DNA of 64,000 nucleotides from an uncultured Bacteroides sp. GTDB taxonomy: Bacteria > Bacteroidota > Bacteroidia > Bacteroidales > Bacteroidaceae. The notes beneath the pieces are model-generated. The model was given only the letters and a program-made list of their open reading frames with translations. It had not been told where the DNA came from and made no database searches. The position numbers were made by a program, and so were the translations under genes. This document shows, piece after piece, positions 24,758-33,184 of this stretch. Within the stretch, counting starts at the first letter, position 1; each line of letters starts with the position of its first letter. The stretch spans positions 248,001 to 312,000 of the forward strand of contig CABUKU010000002.1 in the NCBI GenBank assembly GCA_902492205.1. Direction: 5' to 3'.

Positions 24758-26992
24758 TTATTTCTTCTCTTCTATCATAGAACTGACCAATTTCACATAC
24801 ATCCCATCCTGTTTTTTCTTAATTACCTGCATCTTCACCGCACGCGAAACATATCGTTTTACCGATGATTCGGAATACCCGAAGCTTTTACCTATTGTCT
24901 CAAAATCGGAATACTTGAAGTTTTTGGGAAGAAGCTCGAAAATGGCGCGAATGCGAAAAAAAGGTGTCAGTGGACGTGACTTTCCCACGTTCGTATCCAA
25001 CGAAGTACTCAGGAGGATGGAATGCTCCAACGACACGAGCACGATGCGCAGGGCGGCATCAAAATCATCATCGGAACAAACCATGTCTATGGTATGCCAA
25101 CGATTTTCCCACTTGCGAAGGGCGGTGAGCACCATTGCCACACGCATCACCAACAGTCCGTGACGGAAGACCACCGCATCCACGGCACCGCGGCGTTCCA
25201 ACGACACTTCCGCCAGACGACGGGAGAATTGCTCCGTGTGCCTCCTCCACTGGTCGGCGGTGAAGCACACAAAGGTGCGGGAGGATTGCAGGAACAGACT
25301 CATCTCGAGCACCTCGGCTCCCAGCGTGTGAAACAACTCGGTATAGTCCTCGCCACCGGTGTCGGGAGCTGCCGAACGCCAACCGCACACACCGCCGTGA
25401 GTAAGCGTGAAGAAACGGCTGAGAAGTCCGTTCTCGGAGCTTTGCAGCAGGTTCACAAACTGACCGGGAGTACCCGTGAGGCACATGGCAAGACGGGGCG
25501 AGGGAATGATGATCGGATCTCCGTTTACCTTGTGCGATGCCCCCGTTGCCTCGTGATGGGTGGCATTGCGGAGCAAATCATCCTGCCCGCCGCAATCCTG
25601 CCTCAAGGAATACGTCAGGGTATCCGTCTCGCTGGAATTGATAATGCCGCCCATGTCTCGGTTGTCACGCAAGTGCATCAACAACCTTATTTTCGATGCG
25701 TTGGGCGGAATGAGCAGATAGGGCACGCGCGGCTCGGTGGGCTTCAGCGCAATATCCGCCTTGCGCTTCTTCTTCGCCGCATTTTTCTTCTCCTCATCCC
25801 ATGCTTCCTTCAGCCTCTCGTATTGTTCCATCGCCTCTTTCCCGCGATCCCAATAATAATTATGCAAAGGCAGCGCAAGCAGGTGTGCAAAGTCCACCAC
25901 CCCCTTTCCGGCACCGGCATTCGCCACTCCGAAGAAGTAGAAATGGGCGGAATAGGTGCGGCGGTCATAGCGTGCGCGGCATTCGGGAAGGCATCCGCTA
26001 AGGACGGCAAGCATGCCCGCCAGCAACATGTCGCGTTCGCGCACTCCGCGTGCGGCAGTGAGTCCGCGGGTAAGCAAAAGGGGCAGGCGGGAAAAGATGC
26101 CATCGGGGAAAGTAGCGGTATCGTCGCGCAAGGCTTCCCCCGCCTCGAATTTCTCTTCTTCGGTAGAAAATGGGTTCGGGGGTGTGGTGGTGAACCCTAC
26201 CCCCTTCCCGGAGGTGTTAACATACTGATAACCATCGCGTAAGCAAGCGTTCAGCTCCCCCGTTCCGAACCCCGGAGAGGTGAACCTCTTTTCCGCCGCC
26301 GTCGTCAGCTCGTCGAATGCAAATCCACGTTTTTTCGCCTCTCTGCCCAACTTCAACGCATTTTCATGGCGCGAACCCGAAACGAAGGGATTCTCCGCCT
26401 CGAACACATCAAGAAACCAGCCGAGAACCGTGTCGCGGGCGGGCACACGGAAAGGCTCGGCACGGGGATTGTAATAAGCCTCGGGATCATGGGAGGCGAA
26501 GCACAGGCGGGAAATGTCGGAGCACTGCGCATCGGCGGGGAACTTTATTTGCGAGGCAACGTAAAACATCACCGCCTTGTAGGTGTCTGCATAGCCCGCT
26601 TCCTCCAGTCCGTCTACCCGGAAAAACACCTTGACACCATGCCCCGAGATGCTGACAAACAAGGCAAGCACACAAGGCAGCCGGCGCAACCGGGCACTCA
26701 GCTCGCAGATGTCGCCGGGATACTTATCCACATCCACGCAAGCCACCGAGCTGAGCCTCGTGACCAGCTTCGCCTTACGCCCGTTCTCGAACACTCCGGC
26801 ATAAGCGATTCCGGGCATACCGTCCTTGATGGCGGCAGCTTCCTCCTCCTTGCCGGCTTCTTTCAGTTTCCGGTAGTTCTCCACCGAAGTTTGCCAGCGC
26901 GCACTCCGCACCTGTGCAATAAATTGTTCGAGAGTAATGACAACCTGCGCTTTCGAGCGTTTACTTTCATAATAAGAGACTTCTAAATTCAT
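24758..26992 (-). CDS. VirE N-terminal domain / DUF3987 protein
   Basis: This 744-residue protein has a BT4734/VirE-N-type domain at about 1-200 (YYESKRSKAQVVITLEQF ... VACVDVDKYPGD ... VFFRVDGLEEAGY ... DISRLCFASHDPEAYYNP) and a DUF3987 region at about 295-640. A P-loop-like NAGAGKGVV occurs near 360, but the usual Ser/Thr after GK is Gly. Relatives are primase/helicase-like proteins of mobile elements, suggesting a nucleic-acid role. The gene is visibly richer in G+C than the AT-rich capsule genes after it. It has its own -7 element at 27026-27033 and reads against the capsule operon. Confidence 0.85.
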   Translation of the reverse strand: MNLEVSYYESKRSKAQVVITLEQFIAQVRSARWQTSVENYRKLKEAGKEEEAAAIKDGMPGIAYAGVFENGRKAKLVTRLSSVACVDVDKYPGDICELSARLRRLPCVLALFVSISGHGVKVFFRVDGLEEAGYADTYKAVMFYVASQIKFPADAQCSDISRLCFASHDPEAYYNPRAEPFRVPARDTVLGWFLDVFEAENPFVSGSRHENALKLGREAKKRGFAFDELTTAAEKRFTSPGFGTGELNACLRDGYQYVNTSGKGVGFTTTPPNPFSTEEEKFEAGEALRDDTATFPDGIFSRLPLLLTRGLTAARGVRERDMLLAGMLAVLSGCLPECRARYDRRTYSAHFYFFGVANAGAGKGVVDFAHLLALPLHNYYWDRGKEAMEQYERLKEAWDEEKKNAAKKKRKADIALKPTEPRVPYLLIPPNASKIRLLMHLRDNRDMGGIINSSETDTLTYSLRQDCGGQDDLLRNATHHEATGASHKVNGDPIIIPSPRLAMCLTGTPGQFVNLLQSSENGLLSRFFTLTHGGVCGWRSAAPDTGGEDYTELFHTLGAEVLEMSLFLQSSRTFVCFTADQWRRHTEQFSRRLAEVSLERRGAVDAVVFRHGLLVMRVAMVLTALRKWENRWHTIDMVCSDDDFDAALRIVLVSLEHSILLSTSLDTNVGKSRPLTPFFRIRAIFELLPKNFKYSDFETIGKSFGYSESSVKRYVSRAVKMQVIKKKQDGMYVKLVSSMIEEKK

Positions 26993-27025
26993 TTCAATCT
27001 TTTTAGTTTAAAATTAATACGATTG

Positions 27026-27033
27026 CAAAAGTA
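27026..27033 (-). promoter_or_regulatory. -7 element of the VirE-N/DUF3987 gene
   Basis: CAAAAGTA on the plus strand reads TACTTTTG on the minus strand, a full TAnnTTTG match 34 bases before the start. A CAAA at 27058-27061 could be a -33 at longer than usual spacing. Confidence 0.45.
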
Positions 27034-27105
27034 TGTGTCCGCACACTAACCTTAAAACAAAGGAGTGACAGCAAACGCATAGTAACCATTTTGATTTACA
27101 ACAAG

Positions 27106-27504
27106 TTACTTCCCGAACTTGTGTACAACGGGGAAATCAACTATTTCCTCGCACCTGTTTTTCCTTTCCCTTTCCCCCTCTCCGTCACGGATGTGGAACA
27201 AAGCTATCAGCAAATCCACCAACTGGTTGTCTCTCAGCACCCTTCCCGCTTCATCATGCTCCAGATTGTCACTCGTCTTAAAAAACCGCAAGACCTCCCT
27301 CAGCATTTCCTTCTCCTTTCCGGCCAGAATATGCAGCTTGTCTTTTTCCATAAGCACACTCACTCCTTCCACCCTTTTACCCAAGCATTTCAGAATCACC
27401 TTAGCATACCTCACCTCGCGCACGGACAATCGCTCGTCTTCCTCTTTTTCTTCGCCGAGCCTTGCGGCAAGTTCTCTCATCAAACAAACTCTCTTTTCTT
27501 CCAC
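27106..27504 (-). CDS. small charged protein of unknown function in the counter-transcribed cassette
   Basis: The 132-residue product is highly charged and helical (EELAARLGEEKEEDERLSVREV-like stretches), with a middle segment FFKTSDNLEHDEAGRVLRDNQLVDLLIALFHIRDGEG. No family is recognised. A competing plus-strand frame covers the same bases, but it is Ser/Phe/Pro-rich and shadow-like. A minus-strand -7 element (27563-27570) supports this gene. It lies upstream of the VirE-N/DUF3987 gene on the same strand, separated by 113 bases. Confidence 0.6.
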   Translation of the reverse strand: MEEKRVCLMRELAARLGEEKEEDERLSVREVRYAKVILKCLGKRVEGVSVLMEKDKLHILAGKEKEMLREVLRFFKTSDNLEHDEAGRVLRDNQLVDLLIALFHIRDGEGERERKNRCEEIVDFPVVHKFGK

Positions 27505-27562
27505 CCGAACTCTTTTAGTTGTGTTTTTTTACTATTCATAATTTTATCATTTAAAAAGTCGG

Positions 27563-27570
27563 CAAAATTA
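27563..27570 (-). promoter_or_regulatory. -7 element of the small charged protein gene
   Basis: CAAAATTA on the plus strand reads TAATTTTG on the minus strand, a full TAnnTTTG match 58 bases before the start. Confidence 0.4.
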
Positions 27571-27619
27571 GTTTTTCTTATCTGTTATCCACATAAAAAT
27601 AAAAATATTATATAAATAA

Positions 27620-27649
27620 TTTGTTTTCGTAAAATATAGTGTATATTTG
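27620..27649 (+). promoter_or_regulatory. promoter of the second arm of the polysaccharide locus
   Basis: TTTG at 27620-27623 and TATATTTG at 27642-27649 are separated by 18 bases. The start would be near 27656, giving a leader of about 95 bases before the first ATG at 27751. No flanking inverted repeats were found, so this arm seems to have a fixed promoter. Confidence 0.65.
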
Positions 27650-27750
27650 CAGAGAATTTAAAAGGAGCTTTGAAGAGGTTTTGAAGACCTTGGAAGGGAG
27701 AACAATATGTATTCCTTGATTTTCGCAGGAATAGAAAGAAAGTATTATAT

Positions 27751-28859
27751 ATGAGAAACTATACACATTACTATTGGTTGGACTTAATCCGTTTTATCTC
27801 TGCATTCGCGGTAGTCGTGAGCCACACAAGCATGGTCTTTTACACAAACTATGAAGGACTGGCTCCCGAATATCATACTACGGGAAACGCCATGCTGTAT
27901 TTAATGCTCAGAAGCGGAGCGGAAGCAGTTTATATCTTCTTTATATTAAGCGGATTCTTGGTGGGAGGAAAAGCAATTGAAAGAATTCAAAATAAAACCT
28001 TCAATATCCGGTCTTATACTATTGACAGAAGTGTGCGTATATTATTGCCGCTGATACCGGCATTAATCATTACCTACATAGTGAACAGCATTATCGGAGA
28101 TAATTATTCCATATGGGATTACACAGGAAATCTTCTTTCATTACAAAACATTTTCGTTCCTCCTGTTAATGGAGTACTATGGAGTTTATCTTATGAGGTG
28201 TGGTTTTACATTATAATGGGTGGTATAGGATTGTATTTTACCCCCCCCCGCATGGTAATTATAATAAACAAATTGGGCTAATTATTTTATTTATTGGATT
28301 TATGATTTTTACGAAGCTTAATATAACGTCCATGTTCGTCTGGTTCACCGGAGCACTTGTGTTTCTTTTCGTTCCGTTTAAAATGAAAGCCAAAGGTTTG
28401 GTTCTTACCACGATTCTTTTGCTCGTCAGTTGGTTCTACATCAAGCAAACCTTTCGTGATGAGTTATTGCCTTGGCTGCCCACACCGAGCAGGAGTGTCA
28501 TTAATTTATTCTTCGCCCTCTCCGCTTCGCTGCTGGTTGCTCATTTTTCCACTTGCATTCCTAAAAGGAAGTGGAGCATCAAATTAGATAAAATAGGAAC
28601 ATCGTTATCCAAATTCTCATATACGCTCTATCTGGTACACTATCCCATTTTGCTTCTGTTAAGAGAATGGGGTGTGCCTGTAAGCAACAAGCAAAATCCG
28701 GAATCCATTTTTATGTATTTGGGTATTTCCGTATTAGTTTGTTTCCCGGCTTATTTAATTTATTTGTGTTCGGAAAAACATACTAAAAGTGTGAAGGAGT
28801 GGGTGAATGGAAAAGTGGATATTGCACATAAAATGATTAAAAATAAAGTTTATGAATAA
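27751..28859 (+). CDS. acyltransferase 3 family O-acetyltransferase, frameshifted at a C9 tract
   Basis: Two overlapping frames (27751-28281 and the continuation ending at 28859) together encode one acyltransferase 3 membrane enzyme of about 369 residues, used to O-acetylate surface sugars. The first part has YYWLDLIRFISAFAVVVSHTSM (the conserved R and H) and YIFFILSGFLVGGKAI; the second has further membrane helices and the terminal FSYTLYLVHYPILLLL. The break is at nine C residues (28241-28249). Ten or seven Cs restore the frame, so this copy reads as OFF. It is the first gene after the promoter at 27620. A sequencing error is possible. Confidence 0.88.
28241..28249 (+). repeat. homopolymeric C9 tract inside the acyltransferase gene
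   Basis: Nine consecutive C residues in an otherwise AT-rich gene sit exactly where the reading frame breaks, as in slipped-strand phase-variable genes. Confidence 0.85.
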
Positions 28860-29610
28860 GTTCTTAATTAAGATTATTGCCCCTATTCATCATGCCATCA
28901 ATCATATATTGATAAAGATATGGTATGACCGTTCTTCCAATCCTGAAAGAATCAGAGCATTGAAAGGAATACATGCTAAAGACAAACGATGCTTTCTTGT
29001 AGGAAATGGCCCGAGCCTCACTGCGAAAGACCTCAATATGCTGAAAAATGAAATCACTTTTGCATCCAATAAGATTTATCATGTTTTTGATAAAACGGAA
29101 TTCAGACCAACTTATTATATCACGGACGATGCAAGAACTATTTCAAGAAATTCGGAAGAAATAAAGAAAATACCAGCCCGAAACACGTTAGTAGGACTTC
29201 AGCATTTTCTGTCTTACAAAAAATTATACAGAAACTCACATGTTATTCTTTTCAGAGTAAAAGATTCAGTAGAAAAGAAGACATTACACCCTACTGTTAA
29301 GGTGAGGGTCGATGACTATGTTAATTCCGGACATACCGTTTTGTTCCCAATTTGTGAATTTGCCTTATATATGGGATTCAAAGAAATATATTTAATTGGA
29401 GTGGATTTTAATTATACAAACAGCCAAGCCCACTTTTATGTAAAAGATAAGGATGACACAACCTATAAAACGAACCCTAACGAACAGCTTTATGCCTATG
29501 AAGCATTAAAGACATACACAAGTCAAAATAATATAAAAATATACAATGCTACCCGTGGCGGGAAGCTCGAAGTCTTTCCTAGAATGGAATTAGAAAAAAT
29601 ACTATTATGA
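28852..29610 (+). CDS. DUF115/MptE-like protein, GT42-like candidate ulosonate transferase
   Basis: This 252-residue protein shows LVGNGPSLTAKDL (about residues 43-55), an SGHTVLFPICEFALYMGFKEIYLIGVDFNY block (about 162-190) and a YEALKTYTSQNNIKIYNATRGG segment near the end. The GNGPSL, SG...G(Y/F)K-IYL-G(I/V)DF and EAL motifs are those shared by DUF115/Maf-type proteins and GT42 sialyltransferases, which use CMP-activated nonulosonates. It overlaps the kdsD homologue by 4 bases and is two genes before the CMP-Kdo synthetase homologue. I therefore infer it transfers Kdo or a related sugar into the polysaccharide. Confidence 0.72.
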   Translation: MNKFLIKIIAPIHHAINHILIKIWYDRSSNPERIRALKGIHAKDKRCFLVGNGPSLTAKDLNMLKNEITFASNKIYHVFDKTEFRPTYYITDDARTISRNSEEIKKIPARNTLVGLQHFLSYKKLYRNSHVILFRVKDSVEKKTLHPTVKVRVDDYVNSGHTVLFPICEFALYMGFKEIYLIGVDFNYTNSQAHFYVKDKDDTTYKTNPNEQLYAYEALKTYTSQNNIKIYNATRGGKLEVFPRMELEKILL

Positions 29611-30560
29611 AAAGTGCTAAAGAATATGCAATAAAATGCTTTCAGGATGAATCTGAAGCAGTATTGAATTTAATCCCCTTGTTGACGGAGGATTTCGATA
29701 ATGCCGTGAAATTGATTCATCAATGCAAAGGCAAATTAATAGTGACGGGAGTAGGAAAATCGGGACACTGCGGAGCCAAAATAGCTGCAACACTTGCCAG
29801 TACCGGCACGCCCTCGTTTTTCATGAATACTCTCGATGCTTTTCATGGCGACTTAGGAATGATTACCAAAGAAGATATCATCTTAGCTATTTCTTATTCG
29901 GGACAAACGGATGAATTGCTTCGCTGCATTCCATACCTGACAGAACATAATATACCTCTGATCAGCATGACCGGAAATCCCAATTCTTTATTAGCCCGAC
30001 ACTCTATTTACCATTTAAACATCGGAGTAAACCGAGAAGCTTGTCCGCTGAATCTTGCCCCTACCTCATCTACCACCGCAACCTTGGCTATGGGAGATGC
30101 ATTGGCTTGTGCCTTGATTGAAGTCCGTCATTTTTCCGCCAAAGATTTTGCTTGCTTCCACCCCGGCGGCACATTGGGAAAACGTTTGCTTACAAGTGTC
30201 AAGGACATAATGCGCACAGACAATCTACCTTTTATATCTCCCGATACTTCTGTAAACGATGCTTTATTTATTATCAGCGAGGGACGTTTATGTATTGCCA
30301 TTATTATTAATGAAGGACGATTGGTAGGAATCATTTCCGATGGAGATATCAGAAGAACAATCGAGCAATACAAAAAATCATCACTCGACATTCCTGTAAA
30401 AAAAATAATGAATACCAACCCCTTAATTATCAAAGAGTCTGAAAAACTGATTGTTGCAGAAAACATCTTAAAAACACACAATATACACACTTTGATTGTG
30501 ATTAATGAAGCACAAGAAGTTGTAGGCGTTTTAGAATCATATAAATGCATTAATAATTAA
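29607..30560 (+). CDS. kdsD: arabinose-5-phosphate isomerase, KdsD/KpsF family
   Basis: The 317-residue protein has an N-terminal SIS domain (about 1-180: GVGKSGHCGAKIAATLASTGTPSFFMN, GDLGMI, ISYSGQTDELL, LAPTSSTTATLAMGDALA) and two C-terminal CBS motifs (about 205-317). It interconverts ribulose 5-phosphate and arabinose 5-phosphate, the first committed step toward Kdo. The local copy, 6 bases before a kdsB homologue, indicates a dedicated supply for this polysaccharide, in the manner of the kpsF gene of Escherichia coli group 2 capsules. No kdsA or kdsC copy is in the window, so Kdo-8-phosphate must come from the lipid A pathway. Confidence 0.95.
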   Translation: MKSAKEYAIKCFQDESEAVLNLIPLLTEDFDNAVKLIHQCKGKLIVTGVGKSGHCGAKIAATLASTGTPSFFMNTLDAFHGDLGMITKEDIILAISYSGQTDELLRCIPYLTEHNIPLISMTGNPNSLLARHSIYHLNIGVNREACPLNLAPTSSTTATLAMGDALACALIEVRHFSAKDFACFHPGGTLGKRLLTSVKDIMRTDNLPFISPDTSVNDALFIISEGRLCIAIIINEGRLVGIISDGDIRRTIEQYKKSSLDIPVKKIMNTNPLIIKESEKLIVAENILKTHNIHTLIVINEAQEVVGVLESYKCINN

Positions 30561-30566
30561 TTCAAT

Positions 30567-31298
30567 ATGAAAATTCTTGGAGTTATTCCTTCCCGGTATG
30601 AATCTTCCCGCCTTCCGGGAAAACCTTTAAAAGACATTTGCGGCAAACCTATGGTTTGGTGGGTTTACCAATTGGCAAAAAAAGTACCGGGACTGACTGA
30701 TGTCATTGTGGCAACCGATGACGAAAGAATTATCAACGCTTGTTCCGAATATGGAATACCCACTATTATGACCTCTTGCCAATGCCCTACAGGTACCGAC
30801 AGAGTTGCAGAAGTAGCGAGTAAAATATCAGCCGATATTTATGTAACAATTCAAGGTGACGAACCTTTATTGGAACCATTAGTTGTGCAGGAAGTCATCA
30901 ACATTATGACAAGTGATTCATCTGTTTGTTGCGCTACTTTAAAAACAACATTCAAAAATCCTGTCGATGTTGTTAACGGAACTACCCCAAAAGTAGTATG
31001 CGACTCAAATAATGACATTATGCTTTTTTCCCGTGCACCTATTCCTTACCCTAAAGCTTCATTGGAGTATAAATATTACAAACCAATGGGAGTTTATGCT
31101 TTCAAACCGGAAATTTTAAAACTGTATGTCAGTTTAGAACGAGGTAATATTGAAAAAATAGAAGATATAGAATTACTTAGGTTACTGGAAAACGGTATTA
31201 AAATCAGAATCAAGGAAGTAGAATCGGAGACAGTTGCCGTTGATACGGAAAAAGACTTAAACAGAGTACGTAAACTTATCAGTAACAAATTAAGATGA
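30567..31298 (+). CDS. kdsB: 3-deoxy-manno-octulosonate cytidylyltransferase
   Basis: The 243-residue protein activates Kdo with CTP to CMP-Kdo. The N-terminal nucleotide loop IPSRYESSRLPGKPLKDICGKPM, the conserved CPTGTDRVAEVA motif, the QGDEPLLEP metal-binding region and the C-terminal AVDTEKDLNRVRK (PEDL-type) element are all present. It is at normal length. It lies directly after kdsD and overlaps the next gene by 4 bases, so CMP-Kdo supply is part of this polysaccharide operon. A related ulosonate cannot be ruled out. Confidence 0.95.
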   Translation: MKILGVIPSRYESSRLPGKPLKDICGKPMVWWVYQLAKKVPGLTDVIVATDDERIINACSEYGIPTIMTSCQCPTGTDRVAEVASKISADIYVTIQGDEPLLEPLVVQEVINIMTSDSSVCCATLKTTFKNPVDVVNGTTPKVVCDSNNDIMLFSRAPIPYPKASLEYKYYKPMGVYAFKPEILKLYVSLERGNIEKIEDIELLRLLENGIKIRIKEVESETVAVDTEKDLNRVRKLISNKLR

Positions 31299-32197
31299 AT
31301 ATCCGTAAAAGAGTGACAATAGAACGATGGAATATTTGCTTTAGTAAAGCAGAACCACCGGACATTATCAGCGGTGCCATCGATATATCTTGTTTTTCAT
31401 GGATGAAGCATGATTACAAAGATAGAGCCTTTGCCGATCCTTTTATTCTAAAAGCAGATTCCGATTTCATAGAAGTTCTTGTAGAAGAACTTCCTTTTAT
31501 GCGTGCAGATGCGTATTTATCTAAATTAAAGATAGATGCCAATAGCTTCAGACTTTTAGAGAAAAAAACAATTCTAAAAAATAAAACTCATTTTTCATAT
31601 CCTCAAATCATCCGCTATAATGGGAATATCTATATAGTTCCAGAAAATACAGTTTCGGGAAAACTTGATCTCTACCGATATGATGAAGAAGCGGAGCAGT
31701 GCTGTTTCGTGAAAACGTTGATAAACACTCCGGTTGCCGATGCGACAATTGTTTTCCACAATAATGAATATTGGCTATTCGGAAATAAAAAAGATAACAA
31801 GAACCTATACTTGTGGAAATCGGCAGAAATATTCGGAAACTATGAACCGCAAGAAGGAGTTTTAATAAAAAGTAACTTCAAAGGAAGCCGTATGGCAGGG
31901 GCTTTCTTTGAGATTGCCGGGAAGCTATACCGTCCTTCACAAGATTGCAACACGGGATATGGTGCAGGAACCATTATCCAGCGTGTAGATAAGTTATCAC
32001 TTTCCGAGTACCGGGAAAACGAAGTTGAACACATATATCCCTTTCCTCAATCCTATTACAATAAAGGGACACACACACTTAATTTTTATAATGAATTGTG
32101 TGTGGCAGACGGATATACACACGAAGTGAATTATTTCAAAGGGAGTTGGTATTGGTTATGCCGTAATATCCGACGTTTCTTTATAAAAAGCTATTAG
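31295..32197 (+). CDS. GINT1-N-like beta-propeller protein
   Basis: The 300-residue protein shows repeating DPFILK / YPQIIRYNGNIYIVPEN / ADATIVFHNNEYWLFG / RMAGAFFEIAGKLYRPSQDC blade motifs, a pattern of five-bladed propellers related to GH43/GH68 and to the N-terminal domain of glucosamine inositolphosphorylceramide transferase 1. Such domains recur in bacterial polysaccharide loci, often attached to formyltransferases; here it stands alone. Its job is not known; by position it may act on or bind the repeat unit. It overlaps kdsB by 4 bases and is followed 14 bases later by the methyltransferase gene. Confidence 0.7.
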   Translation: MNIRKRVTIERWNICFSKAEPPDIISGAIDISCFSWMKHDYKDRAFADPFILKADSDFIEVLVEELPFMRADAYLSKLKIDANSFRLLEKKTILKNKTHFSYPQIIRYNGNIYIVPENTVSGKLDLYRYDEEAEQCCFVKTLINTPVADATIVFHNNEYWLFGNKKDNKNLYLWKSAEIFGNYEPQEGVLIKSNFKGSRMAGAFFEIAGKLYRPSQDCNTGYGAGTIIQRVDKLSLSEYRENEVEHIYPFPQSYYNKGTHTLNFYNELCVADGYTHEVNYFKGSWYWLCRNIRRFFIKSY

Positions 32198-32211
32198 TAA
32201 TTTAAATATAC

Positions 32212-33165
32212 ATGACTATGAATTATCCATTTGACGGAACCATTAAAACTAGAAAAATTGAGAAGTGGAGTATCGCTGAATTTATAACCGAAATTTTCTA
32301 TATCATCGTAGAAAAAAGTGGGCTTATAAGAATCGCTCCTGATTATTTTCACAATTTACGTCACAAATATTTTAGAAAAAAATATTTGAGACAAGACAAA
32401 AACGGGAACAAATATTTCAATTTTAAAGGGATAAAGTTAGCATACGTAGAGAGATATGATGAAACACGTACTCTGCATTTTGTCTTTCAAGACACACTCG
32501 CATTTCACACTCTTTACAATGACGACTATAACAGCCGGCTCGTGAAAAAACTTGACCTGCTAATGAATGAGGGCCCCTTTGGATATACTGATAAAGAAAA
32601 AGGAATAGATGTGACCGTAAAGTCCAAAGATATTGTTATCGATGCAGGTGCATGGTTAGGAGATTTTGCAGCCTATGCTGCTTTTAAAGGAGCTACCGTT
32701 TACGCTTTCGAGCCTACCGATGATGTTTATAATATGTTACTGAAAACAATTGATTTAAATAAAGAAGTGAGTGGAAAAATCATACCGGTCAAATTAGGAT
32801 TAGGAGATACTGAGGAAGAACTTAAAATAGGCATTAAGAGATCTTCAATTAGTGGCAGCAATAGTTTTATTGACGATTTATCCATGAGCTCTTACGAAAC
32901 TGCACATATCACAACAGTTGATTCATTCGTCAATCAACATAAGTTAGAACGCGTTGATTTTATCAAATCGGATATTGAAGGTTTTGAAAGAAACTTACTT
33001 ACAGGCGCAAAGGAAACATTAAAAAGATTTGCTCCTAAATTGGCAATCTGCACTTATCACTTACCTGATGATCCTGAGACATTAGAAAAGATAATAAAAG
33101 AAGCCAATCCTAATTACACAGTAATACAACTAAAACATAAGTTAATAGCAACTGTAGTCAAATAA
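32212..33165 (+). CDS. FkbM family methyltransferase
   Basis: This 317-residue protein has an S-adenosylmethionine-dependent methyltransferase domain of the FkbM type at about 135-317 (IVIDAGAWLGDFAAYAAFKGATVYAFEPTDDVYNMLLK, IKSDIEGFERNLLTGAKETL). The N-terminal 100 residues are not family-defining. FkbM enzymes O-methylate sugars or polyketides; here a sugar or phospho-substituent of the repeat unit is the likely target. An in-frame ATG six bases downstream is an equally good start. Confidence 0.87.
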   Translation: MTMNYPFDGTIKTRKIEKWSIAEFITEIFYIIVEKSGLIRIAPDYFHNLRHKYFRKKYLRQDKNGNKYFNFKGIKLAYVERYDETRTLHFVFQDTLAFHTLYNDDYNSRLVKKLDLLMNEGPFGYTDKEKGIDVTVKSKDIVIDAGAWLGDFAAYAAFKGATVYAFEPTDDVYNMLLKTIDLNKEVSGKIIPVKLGLGDTEEELKIGIKRSSISGSNSFIDDLSMSSYETAHITTVDSFVNQHKLERVDFIKSDIEGFERNLLTGAKETLKRFAPKLAICTYHLPDDPETLEKIIKEANPNYTVIQLKHKLIATVVK

Positions 33166-33184
33166 TAATACCGCTTAAATAAAC

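Noticed and set aside
25022..26242. Plus-strand 406-codon frame opposite the VirE-N/DUF3987 gene
   Set aside because: It is His/Gly/Arg-rich and motif-free, a common artefact in G+C-rich genes; the minus frame has domain motifs and a promoter.
27091..27615. Plus-strand frame of 174 codons opposite the small charged protein
   Set aside because: Its composition is Phe/Ser/Pro/His-rich as expected for an antisense shadow, while the minus-strand frame has normal helical composition and a matching -7 element.
28200..28859. Second acyltransferase frame as an independent gene
   Set aside because: Its start lies inside the first frame, it lacks the N-terminal His motif, and it continues the same protein after the C tract.
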